Below are positions 47,142 to 57,613 of a DNA stretch of 64,000 bases, piece by piece (position 1 is the stretch's first letter; each line of letters begins with the position of its first letter). The notes below the pieces were generated by a model that worked only from the letters and a program-made list of their open reading frames with translations, was not told where the DNA came from and made no database searches. The position numbers and the translations under genes are program-made. The stretch is from contig JAGFNK010000014.1 of the NCBI GenBank assembly GCA_025769875.1, forward strand, positions 228,432-292,431, read 5' to 3'. This stretch comes from Russula earlei (Eukaryota; Basidiomycota; Agaricomycetes; Russulales; Russulaceae).

Positions 47142-47469
47142 CATACCCTTCGTACATGGGTTTCCGTTAGAAAATGACATCGTGTGATTAGGTCTCGTCA
47201 AAATATATATTCTGTACAATTTGTCGAGGTGGGGGGCGCGTGACGCCCGTCCTTCCATCGCGTAAGATACTGATAAGCCCCTTGGCCCACTGACAAGTCC
47301 GGACCTAGCATATGGGAATTAATGGCATTTCTAGGGTCCCGAGTCTGTCCCAAGTGTGGTTGGGTACACCGGGGGTTTGACAGGAGGGCACTGTTCTAAC
47401 GTCTCTTCGACTTGATCGTAAAGAGAGGAACGCTTGCGCTCTGCCGTCAAAATCAATCAGTGGTAGGCG
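47142..47469. other. convergent 3' spacer
   Basis: This 328-bp stretch lies between the Pup3 stop (+) and the stop of the membrane protein (-). Nothing is recognised in it. Confidence 0.5.
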
Positions 47470-48472
47470 CTAGCACAGGGCGCTTGACCTACTGCGAGAA
47501 TTGGTAGTCGGGACAACTGAAAAGGCGAGCATGACCACCGCGAGCACGGTGCAAGAGACCCACACGCCACGCTGCTGCGATCCGGCCGCGACCAGAACCA
47601 CGCTCGTGAACAGACAGAGCGCCCCGCCGGCGAGCGACGCGACCGGGATGTGTCCCAAGCCTTCCACGTGTACGCGCGGCAGCGCGAGGTCCCACCACAG
47701 CGGCGGCGCGCGAATCAGGCCTCGGCGCTTCTGCCGCCACGCCCCAGCGCCGCGCGTTCGCGACAAGGCGCGGTGCGAGCCGCCCAGCGCGTCGAGCGCG
47801 GCGGCGCCGGCCTCCTCGAGCTCGGTGACGCGCTCCGCGGACTGCACGCCGAAGCGGCCGTCCTGCGCGAGGAACGCCATGATGCGCGCCATGGCGCGCA
47901 CCGAGCCGGTCAGGAACGCGCGGGCGCCCGGATCGGAGGAGAGGTCCGCGCCGCGCCGTTGGAGCTCTTGCACCTGGTGGCGCGCGCCGTCGATCTGTCC
48001 GGAGAGGCGCACGGAGAGGCGGTGCGTGCGCCGGATGGCCGCCTGGAGCAAGAGGGCGCGCGCCACGCCCGAGCTCGTGCCTATCAGGTCGAGCGTGAGC
48101 CCGACGAAGGCGAACCAGTTGGTCGCGCGGCCGAGGGTGTTCCCGTTCGAGCCGTTGGTGATGCCGATGATTTGCGCCTGCACGCCTGCGATGAACGCGC
48201 CCTGGGGTGTGAGGAGGGGGAGGGGGAGGGGCACGGTTTCTGAGGCTGTGACTTTAAAAAAAAAAAGTGGGATGCGCGATACTCACGACGGCGATGAGGG
48301 CGTTTATGGTGTCCAGGAGTGCCTTGTTGCCATCGGTCTCTCGTTGGAAGTGTTTCAGGGGAGTCTTAACCTCGAGCTCGTCGAGGAAACGAGCGATGGT
48401 GGCGAGTTGATCGCTTGCAGATGCTTTCCGCGCCAGAGGGTGGTCAGTGCCACCAACCCCGTGAGATGCCAT
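47470..48472 (-). CDS. multi-pass membrane protein of unknown function
   Basis: Two exons: one starting at 48472 (MASHGVGGTDHPLARKA, then TINALIAV) and one from about 48210 to 47470. The second exon gives GAFIAGVQAQIIGITNGSNG and TNWFAFVGLTLDLIGTSSG, which looks like the first membrane part, then a long amphipathic region, and two C-terminal helices (GHIPVASLAGGALCLFTSVV and WVSCTVLAVVMLAFSVVP). This layout is familiar from uncharacterised Agaricomycete membrane proteins, but no function is known. The second exon is much richer in G+C than its neighbours, which produces long shadow frames on the plus strand (one of 336 codons). The T-run in the intron adjoins a C-rich acceptor. Confidence 0.65.
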
Positions 48473-48731
48473 AGCGATTGGACGACCCTCCAGATCCACG
48501 GCCAGCCTTAGCCTTTATAGCAGCAGAACGAGACCGAGACGCCAAGGGGACAAACGGAGTTAATTTTAAACTCTCAGATCTATCTCTGGGGTTTGTTCGA
48601 TGATTAAATCGACCTGTTGGTCCATGACTCATCGTGCCTTGCCCTATCTTTCTCGCGTTCGGGTAGTGGTGACCTTGTTCCTTGTCTCAACGTCGTGTTC
48701 TCGCGATGTCGCTGCATGGACGAAGCACATA

Positions 48732-48853
48732 CTGTGAGCCACTGGGAACTCGGCAGTTCACTACCATCTCCATGCCATGTCACGAAAGTAACGGACATGT
48801 AACATATGCCGAATTAAAGTCCGCCCGGGATACATCCCCGTGTTGTTATTTAC
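48732..48853 (+). repeat. left terminal inverted repeat (outer)
   Basis: Imperfect inverted copy of 52202-52328, with small indels near the outer end and near the inner GGGAT block. Confidence 0.8.
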
Positions 48854-49036
48854 AAGTAAAAGAGTCCAGGCATGTTTTCTGTCAAGAGTATCATCAACTA
48901 CACTGCTTCAAACCAATCATCACTTCCCAGGTCTTCAAAGCTATTTTCAATCTAGCATCTAATCAATCAACAATTCAATCCGACATATTAGCATCAAACT
49001 CACCCAGTATGCCAAAATACCAGCAATCAAATCAGG

Positions 49037-49219
49037 CTAAAAAACAGGTTGGCCACCAGAGGTAGTTAATTGAACCATAGAGGATGGCTTGTAGGAAGCC
49101 CTATCATAATCGTCGTTGAGCTTGACGACCCGGAGAAGGAAGATCCATTGACGTCCATTGGTCAGAGTACCACGGAGAACCTTTTTCCTGAGGCATTGGA
49201 GCACATTGGGAACGTGCAC
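49037..49219 (-). pseudogene. coding-like fragment inside the transposon region
   Basis: This short frame contains LRGTLTNGRQWIFLLRVVKL and NDDYDRASYKPSSM, a composition unlike the surrounding TE ends and reminiscent of a fragment of a host or effector-like protein. It has no start context and no flanking exons that I can join. Family not identified. Confidence 0.3.
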
Positions 49220-49565
49220 TAGAAGCTAGGAGTATCTACTCACTGAAGAAGCTTTCCGCATGCATACATCTCACATACTGCCAGAGGAACGTGGTCCGAG
49301 GGATCGGAAATCTTGGCTTCTATAACGAAGAAGCCAGCTAGCAAATGTGACCTGAGTTGCGGTGATGTCAGAAGAATAGCTGGAGAAAATAATGAGCTTG
49401 GCGGTCGAGATGAGCCAAGGCGGACTTACCAGCGACGTGTTGACTTGCTATTATAGCAGTGTAGTCTACAACTACAAATCCCGAAATGGTTTACAAACTC
49501 GACGGGCTGATGGTAGTGGCTGGAACAACGTGTTCCATGTTGAGAACCATTCGCTAATTTGGTGA

Positions 49566-49609
49566 TACTATCACCTATGGGGAACTCGCCAGTTCACGAC
49601 CATCTCGCC
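49566..49609 (+). repeat. internal 44-bp terminal repeat copy
   Basis: Exact reverse complement of 52287-52330. At its outer edge it forms a small palindrome (GGTGATACTATCACC, 49561-49575), suggesting a junction of two element ends. Confidence 0.85.
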
Positions 49610-49860
49610 GATTTCATTTTCCCCTGTATCTGCCTGAACAACTACATTTAAAACTTCGTATTTATACTATTGAGTGCCATTAATGTCATTCTAGCAATGA
49701 AAAACGGAGGTCCATCGAGTGGTTTTCAAGTTATATTTTGGCTTGGGGTCATGCCTGCATCACGCCTTCTGTCATGGCGGAGTGCGGAGTTTGATTCCAA
49801 CTGGGTGATCACATATGCTGACTCCGAGGGGTCTGGGGTCACTGCTATTCTATCCCCATA

Positions 49861-51683
49861 ATGCCATGTTACAGACAGTCCAGTCGGCCAGCACAAGACC
49901 ACACATATGAGCAGTGGCTACAGGCTGCTTTGAGTGACTACAACAATGGTATACATCGATCTTTTGCTTGTGTGGCACTGGCCCATGATGTGAGCGCTGT
50001 GTTCTGTACATCGCGAAGTCCTTATCCAATAATTTCCAAGGTTTCCTGCCGGACGCTACAAGACAGAGCTTCTGGGAGGCATAGGCCATGTCAGGAAGCC
50101 CACCAGGATAGCCAGCTTCTCAAGCTGGCCCAGGAAAAGACGTTGTTTGATTGGTGTGACCAAATGTCCGTGAAGGCGATGCCTCTGGATCAAAAGGCAC
50201 TGCGTGCTCATGCTCTGGACCTCTCTGGCCAGTACCCTGGAATAAACTGGCACTATCAGTTCATCAAATGCAATTCCGGTCTGACTTTCTCAAAAGCAAG
50301 AGTGTTGGATCCGAAGCGCACACAAAATTTCAATAAGGCAGTAGTCCATGACTACTTTGCAAAACAACAGGAATTGGTGGATAGTTACAACGGGATACCA
50401 CCAGAACATCAGTGGAATATGGATGAGAAGGGAATTCAAATGGGAGGCGGCCGTAAGAACAATGGAAGGAAGTTCTTATTCATGAAAGAACGGAAACAGT
50501 GATACTGTATCAAGAGTGACTGTCTGGAGCTCGTCTCCATCATTGAGTGCATTTCAGCAGGTGGATTTATTATGCCATCGGGCTTTGTCCTCTCAGATGG
50601 CCCACTGCCTGACTGCGGGATTCGAAGGTGTCAGAAGGTGAGTTTTAATCCAGTGGTATGGCAGCAAGAATTAATATCTTCGTCTTTGCAGCATCGCAAC
50701 ATCCCCTTCTGGGTGGACAGATCGCGAAATATGCGAGCGATGGTTCCATTCTGTATTCATTCCATTTCGCTACTACACATTGCGTTAACAACAAGCCAAT
50801 TGTACTGACCCTTGATGGGCACAGCTCACATGAGACCCCAGCCATGCAGCAACTCACATACGACAACAATATCATACTGTTCTGCTTCCCTTTGAAGACA
50901 ACACACAAGCTTCAGCCACTTGATGTGTTGGTTTTCGCACCAGTCCAGCGTGCGTGGTCATTGCATTGCGACCACCACCTTGCCGAAGGTATCAAGATCA
51001 CACATTATAATGTCATCCATGAATACATGGAGATTCAGAAAGTTATCACCCCGGAACTCATTCAGAACGCATTCCGCAAGTCCGGAATATGGCCCCTCAA
51101 TCCGTCGGTCTTCACGGAGGAGGACTTTGCGCCTAGCATGGCGTCGTCATCTTTGTCGCGCTTCCCATCCTCATACCCGATAGAGGTTCCGACATCGCCT
51201 CCAGCAATCAGCTCGGACCTCAGTTCCAACTCTGGTGATGGCGATTACAGTGCCTCAGACTTGGAGGAAAGTGCCATGGACGTGACCAGCACTCATGAAT
51301 CCTCAACCACTAACCCACACTTGTGTGCGTGCAACTCAATAATCATGTGTGCGTCTTCGGCACAGACCACAGAGGGGGTCATTTCTAATGACCAAGTTGT
51401 CTCTCTGCTCCAAGATCAAAAGTGGAGCCATCAAGAGCTGATTGTGAAAATACAATCTCTTCATCAACAAGTTTCCATCCTCACATAAACAGTAATCATG
51501 CAAGCATCGCAACTGAGTGCAGCAAATGCACACTGCACGATCGCCCAGCGAGAGGCCAACAATTTGCGCGTGAAGCTGGAAAATCAGCGAAAAACAAAAC
51601 CACATTCTTCAACAAAGATCAAGGCCCGGTTTGTAACGCATCCTGAGCTGAAGGAAGCATTTGAAGCAGAGGAACAAAACTGA
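49861..51683 (+). pseudogene. pogo-like DDE transposase with CENP-B-type HTH, decayed
   Basis: The N-terminal part (49861-50502) holds a psq/CENP-B-type helix-turn-helix region (YEQWLQAALSDYNNGIHRSF and GRHRPCQEAH) and the first catalytic Asp in WNMDEKGIQMGGGRKNNGRK. A TGA at 50500 interrupts it, where relatives read on; the same frame continues with CLELVSIIECISAGG and PSGFVLSDGPLPD. The second half (about 50690-51488) has TLDGHSSHET and HKLQPLDVLVF, the other two catalytic Asp positions, then ITPELIQNAFRKSGIWPLNP and EEDFAPS. A possible intron ends at about 50690, and a single extra C after the IPF block near 50766 shifts frame. A further frame 51498-51683 is the coiled-coil C terminus. I infer an inactive copy. 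Confidence 0.85.
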
Positions 51684-52201
51684 ATTACCCGGGGAGACAA
51701 GAAATACAAAAGCGCACTGAGAAAGCTGCTGAAGATTCTGCCCGTGCAATACAAATTAGTAAAGGTACTGTCTCAAAGGTTTTCGACAACTCTCTTTCAT
51801 CATACAAGCACAAGGAAGACCTCATGATCATTGCAGGTGCACTCAAGCTCTCGATGGAGGGCACCACATCTGAGCTCACCACACGAATCAAAGAGCACCT
51901 TGCTGCACATCCAGAGTTGGAAATCAACCAACAGTTTATGGGACTCTATGGCAGATGATGTAGTAGTATGCTATATCCCTCCTCATTGTCCCTGGCCTCC
52001 GAGTCATCAGGAGGACCCTCAAATGCAGCACAACCGTTTGCGCAACTGTCCTCACTGACACACCACTTGGTTTTTGCTTACAGCACTACACCTTACAATA
52101 GTACTGTACCATCATTCCAGACTGAAGAAGAACCGGATTTCACTCAATTAGATGCCCATTACAACTGTTTTCCTTAGTCCCCACCTAATCAAATTGCCTA
52201 T

Positions 52202-52328
52202 GTAAATACGACGGGGATGTTTCATCCCGGGCGGACTTCAATTCGGCATGTGTTACATGTCCGTTACTTTCGTGACATTTGTGACTGGCGAGATGGTCGT
52301 GAACTGGCGAGTTCCCCATAGGTGATAG
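52202..52328 (-). repeat. right terminal inverted repeat
   Basis: Pairs with 48732-48853 and, over its outer 44 bp, perfectly with 49566-49609. The outer end is followed by TA. Confidence 0.85.
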
Positions 52329-52330
52329 TA

Positions 52331-53349
52331 TACAAACGCTGCCATGTTCGGACGGATGCCTGGTTCGGACACTTGAGATACCTCCCTCAATCCAAGCTCA
52401 ATCAGCATAACAACTCTCATAGCACTTATTATCTTAATGTATCCAATGGATTTTTTTGTTGAAAGCCTTTTGTTGAGATCAAAAAATAACAGTTGGTCAT
52501 GCCTGCCAACCAATAATGCTGCATCTGAGTTTCTATGGCTTGCATTGCATGCATTTAGCACTTGCTGAGTGGAGTTACATCTTGGCTTGGTGGAGTTACA
52601 AACAACTCCATGACATTGTGTGACTGTCCAAACCAGAATACCTGTCTGAACAACATGGCAGTGTTAGTATCACACGAGTCCGATCCAAGGCTAGTCACAA
52701 TTGAAACGTACAAGGCACGTCCATAAACTATATACGTTGTACACTATTTTGTCTTTAAATGAGAATGCAGTCCATTTTATCAGTCAAAATTCCGTGCACT
52801 CAAAGACGCGTTTTCCATCACTTACATGAAAAGCTGCAAGTTGGTCTTGTGCAGAGCTGTCCAATGGCTTGATGAACACATCAGCGGAAGTCGACATCTA
52901 TGAGGTTCAGCGGTGTGGTCAGGCCATATGTGTGTGTATGTCGGTTGCTGTCATATTTCATCTACCATGACTATGAGTTCTCCATAAAACAAGGGTCTCA
53001 ATGGCAGCTGCACAACGAGAGACCATATCCCACCCAAGCACAACTAGAGGTTTCATAGACATCTTTCATTCTCGCATGCGAAACGACTGTCACGGCCTTG
53101 GAGCGTCATGCTACTGTATGAGGGAGTCGATTAAAAAATATTGAGGACATGCTCTGTCATGTCAGAATAGGTGAAAACGGCATGTGGCCCGGCGAGCCAG
53201 GCGATGATAAACACGTTGCGAGATCACGTGAACAGCAAGAGCCATCCACGTCATCGATGATGAAGAGAAGATGGTCATTATTAGATCTCAACATCGTCTG
53301 CGTCGTGGCAAAGAGTCCTCGAGCGCGATGTCCAATTGCTCCGGAGCTT
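52331..53349. other. 1 kb spacer between transposon and NLR, no gene recognised
   Basis: Probably mobile-element debris: the unit TGGAGTTACA occurs twice near 52570-52600. No coding family is recognised. The right end is the 3' flank of the NLR gene. Confidence 0.4.
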
Positions 53350-56300
53350 TTATGACCCACGATCTAACAGTAATCGCGCGCATTGATGATTCCCCGATTC
53401 CATCGCCGCCAAGAATGGTGTCCGGTGCCAGCAGTCGCGACCATCCATGTCAGCTCCATGCTCTAACAGGCACCGTACCGTGTCTATATGACCGCTTAAC
53501 GCCGCCAGGTGAAGTGGTGTCTGGAGGTGCTCGTCTTGTGAATTCATGTCGGCACCGCGATCGAGCAACAAGTGCATAGCAGCGAGATATCCGCCTGCTG
53601 ATGCCACATGCGACGGGGTCCGACCGTGCTCGTCCCTGGCATTTGGGTCTGCGCCATGCATTAGGAGAAGCGATGCGGCGTTGAGGTTTCTCTTCTCCAC
53701 TGCCATATGCAGTGAGGTTCGGTGGTCACCATTCCTTGCGTCCACATCAGCGCCAGAGTTGATGAGTTGTTGAGCGACATCGAGATACTGGCGCATCGAA
53801 GCTTCATGTAATGGAGTCAATTGGCGGTCATCCCGCGCATTCACGTCGGCGCCCTTTTGGAGCAATAGCTGCACAATATCGAGATTCCCATGGCTTGATG
53901 CCCTGTGCAACGGAGAGGCACCCCGACCGTCGCGACCTTCCACGTCTGCACCAAAGGCGATAAGCTGTTGAGCAACATATAGACGACCACATTTCGAAGC
54001 TTCATGTAATGGCGTGCAGTGCCCGTAACTCTGAGTGTTCGGATTGGCTCCCTGCTCGAGCAATAGCTGTACGGCGCCGAATTCGCCGTACATCTGTGCC
54101 TTGCACAATGGAGTCTCCCCCCACTTGTCGTGGGCATTTACATCGGCACCGACGTTGATGAGTTGTCGAACAGCGTCGAGATGGCCAGATTGTGAAGCTT
54201 CATGTAATGGTGTCGACTGCCAGTCATTCCGGGCATTCGGATCGGCACCCCGCGCGAGTAATCGCTGCATGACCTCGAGTGTCCCACGTTGAGATGCGGT
54301 GTGCAAAGGAGTGAAACCCATTTCGTCGCGAGCGTTCACATCGGCCCCAAAGTCGATAAGTCGTTGAACAACATCCGCACATCCGTGCTTACTACAACAG
54401 GCATGCAACGGGGTTGATTCAGATTCATCACGGCCGTTCACGTCGGCACCCCACTCCAGTAATGACTGGACGATATCGAGTGACCCGATCGATGATGCAA
54501 GGCACAGCGGTCTGTAACCGAAACGGCCCCGGTGGTCCACATCTGCACCGTGTTCCTGTAAGATATGGGCAATCCCATGATGCCCTCGCCGGATAGCCAT
54601 TTCCAGAGGAGTGCCGTACGCGCCATCGGCAGCATTTGCATCTTGTCGTCCTGTGGTGACGAGGTATTTTACAACGCCACCTAAACCATGAAACACAGCA
54701 AATAAGAGAGGGGAATGCTTGGGCCCCAACAATGATCCCCCCCAGATGTCGACCCACAGCGCGAAATGTGGCTTGTCTGGGTCAAACAGAGATTCCATCG
54801 CAATCTGGACGCGTGCCGCTACCCCATTAACCTGAGTGTGGACTACCCAATTTTGGGTCGCGTATTGGGCAAGGGGCAAGACCGGGATGGTATGTCTCAT
54901 GATTTGGTCACCCAACTGTAGCAAGGTGCTGATGCAACTTTGTGCGAGAATTGTATGGGCAGGTTCCATGGAGACGTGGAAGCGAGAAAGGAGGGTTTTC
55001 TTCGAGGATTCTAAGCGACTGGAAGTTAAGAATTCTTTGACGGAATAGTGGGAGAATTGTACGACACGGGAATCGTTGTCGTCGCAGTCGCCGTCAGAGA
55101 AGGCGGATGGGCTGCTTTCTGGTCTGATAATTGTAACCAAAGTGGAACATGCCGACAGGACCGCTTCGTCTGCATCTCTTGGTCGTAAATCCACATTAAG
55201 CTTCGGCATTCCTCCGACGTCAGGTTCGACAGCAAGAACTTCTGCTAGTTCCTTGGCCCGCAGCGGGCGACGGGAAACAGCTAAGCACTGTAAAAGGCGA
55301 TGTGCATATTCCCACTTCTCCTCATCGATCCCAAGTAATATCCGTTCATAAGTTTCGTCCAATGTCCGTGGCAATTCGTTCAGGGCACGCAGAATGCTCC
55401 CTGGAAGACAACGTCGCAGCGTATCGAGTTGGCAGAAGACCCATCTGAACCTTTATCGTGGAATAAGCGTCATGATACCACGTGACAGCGAGGATAGCAT
55501 ACATTCCGTCCGCTCTTCTGGCGAGCGTATTGATCACCAGTTGCTTGTCTTCCTCTCTCCATCTCCTCGTCTTTGGGCCTGAATCAATGACAGACTTGAT
55601 ATAGTCAATAATGTCCTTCCTCTGTCCACCCTGATCGTGTAGGGACACTCGATGAGGTGTCAAGGGCTCGAGAACCATTTGGATGTCGAACTCGGGGCGA
55701 CTCGTGACACAGATATGCACGTGTGGAGGCCGTGAAGAGATAAGTTCCTGGAGGAGCTCCGATACTTTTTCCCGTGATGAGGGCATTCCATAGTTATTAG
55801 GACATTCATCCACGGCATCAATGATCACATATATTTCGCCATGTTGATTGACTGTGAGCATCTCCCGTAGGCATCGAGTGAGGACAGTTTCATTGGGCTC
55901 TCGCGAGCCCTGGTCGTGATCCAAATACAACTGGTTGAGAACTTCACAGGACGCATCTGAACGAGCAGAGAGTTGAACAAGAAGAGAGGATAGCAGTCCG
56001 CGACAATCTTGCTTCCGGCTGTCTTTGAAATCGAAGTAATAGTAGGCGAGAGAGGCCAATCCACTCTTTCGCAGGTCCTTGATATCCTCGATGATTGTAG
56101 AGCTTCGAGATGGTTTTAGTCACCTCTGGTAGTACCAGTTGAGGAAGGATGACACACCAAAGAACACTCTTTCCTGACCCAGCTTGACAATCAGAGATCA
56201 TCAGCAGTATAACTACTGAACAGCAGGAGAAAACATACGTTTCCCATGAATCCACAGGGGCGACCCCTGCGTTTTCCTTTTCCATTCTTTGTAGACGGCA

Positions 56301-57502
56301 CTTTCAGTGAACCAAGTGGGTGTCATCTTGTGATGGATCCCATAAGCGACATTATGATTTATGGACGGATCTGGAGGGGAAAGCCACTGGAAAACACATT
56401 TTTGTCGTTCGTTACCTACGATGTCTCTCAAAATCTGCGATGTACAGTCACATATCAACTGGAACGAACGTTTGATTTTGTTGACGTTTTCTGCTATGTC
56501 TTGGATCTTGACTTTATCCTTTGTCAGGCGCACTCGATTAAGCATTGTGAGCCAAACATACCAAGAGTGACTCGAATATTGTCTATCGATGTCTTCCCAT
56601 CTGCGCGGGAAACGTTTAGCTCCGAACGACAGACCAAGTCCTGGGTGATTACATACCGTCCATGACCTCCTTCATATTATTGAATAACCCATGTACGACC
56701 TCCATAGTCTGTGCTGCTGTCATCCGGGACTCCTCCATGGTGAGTCGGTCCAACCTGTGCAGCACTGCCTCAACCTCACCCTCGCCCAACAGTTTTTTTG
56801 CAAACTTTTCTGCACAACGGCTGAGCTATTGACTAGTCACTCAAATGGCACGAACATACTGAATCGCCCTTGTTTGATTTGGCGCGTTGCGAGCGCGAGG
56901 ACGTCGACTAACTCAACCATTATCTTGACTAGGATTCCCAACATGGAAGACGGAACCTGAGTGAGAACCCTTAGACGACTGAGGTAGCTTTCAAAACACT
57001 CGAAGAGGTCCATGAGCGTGTCGTAACTCGAGCTAACCCCATTAGCTGCCTGAGGGACGTAGGTGTCACAACAGGGCTCGAGAATGGCGAAAAAAGGGGA
57101 AGCGTACGGAGAGTAGGAACCCAAGTCCGGCAAATATTGCATTTGCGGGTGGAAACATCTGCAGGATGAGAATTTGATTATATCCCCAATCTGAGCGCTT
57201 ACCAGACCAATGCCATTCCCAAGGCCCGCGCTGTTGCAGAGCGCTGAAAGGATACCAACCGTTGGTTTGAGTTTGTTCATGAGCTGCACTTTGCGACCTC
57301 CATTCCGAAAGTCGTTGAATGCCTCTGACTTCTCTTCAAGAATGCAGAGCACATCCTCAGGGGATGTGCAGGATTTGAGCCTGTCGGTGAGCGGATCGCC
57401 GGTGATATCGTTTCCGGTCTTCTTGGAGTATTCCTTTAACGCAACGTCAAAAATGGCCTGGAACTGCAAATACGATGTGTGTTGATGAGGAATCGAGGAC
57501 AT
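53350..57502 (-). CDS. NLR (STAND) protein: Goodbye-NACHT-ankyrin repeats
   Basis: Fungal innate-immunity or self-recognition type receptor. The first exon from 57502 (YLQFQAIFDVALKEYSKKTG, then DPLTDRLKSC) and the next exons (FPPANAIFAGLGFLLS, YDTLMDLFECFESYLSRLRV, LATRQIKQGRF, FAKKLLGEGEVEAVLHRLDR) form a Goodbye-type N-terminal domain. NACHT features: P-loop GSGKSVL reached after an intron, then TIIEDIKDLRKSGLASLAYY, Walker B YVIIDAVDECP, and VTSRPEFDIQ. A winged-helix-like part starts at LPRTLDETYERILLGID and includes RVVQFSHYSVKEFLTSSRL. The large exon 53350-55374 ends with 13 ankyrin repeats of the TPLHEAS..GADVNARD type. Introns sit in the N-terminal half and junctions are in phase. 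The ligand and output are unknown. Confidence 0.9.
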
Positions 57503-57613
57503 GGAGTTGAAGGTCGAGTTCAGAGCGTACCGCTTATGAGTATCACGTGACGCTGTTCCTACCCGCTGTCAGTTGCACCCTCTCCCAACAATCACGCGTT
57601 CGTATCCCTGACG
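57503..57613. promoter_or_regulatory. 111-bp divergent spacer between NLR and DUF6535 genes
   Basis: The two start codons (57502 minus, 57614 plus) point away from each other and are separated by only 111 bp, so the core promoters must overlap and both 5' UTRs must be short. No TATA motif is clear. Confidence 0.55.

Larger units (their letters stand above)
48732..52328. mobile_element. pogo/CENP-B-type DNA transposon region with long inverted repeats
   Basis: The ends are inverted repeats of about 115-125 bp: the left end at 48732-48853 matches the reverse complement of 52202-52328, including the shared blocks GTCACGAAAGTAACGGACAT and AAGTCCGCCCGGGAT. Both ends are flanked by TA (48730-48731 and 52329-52330), the target duplication of Tc1/mariner and pogo elements. 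A second, perfect 44-bp copy of the right terminus lies inside, in opposite orientation, at 49566-49609, so a shorter element 49568-52328 may be nested with or have acquired the left segment. The transposase remnant lies at 49861-51683. Decayed: an in-frame stop and frame shifts. Confidence 0.85.

Noticed and set aside
47501..48511. 336-codon plus-strand open frame
   Set aside because: Antisense shadow of the GC-rich membrane-protein exon; the product is compositionally biased and spans the sense intron.
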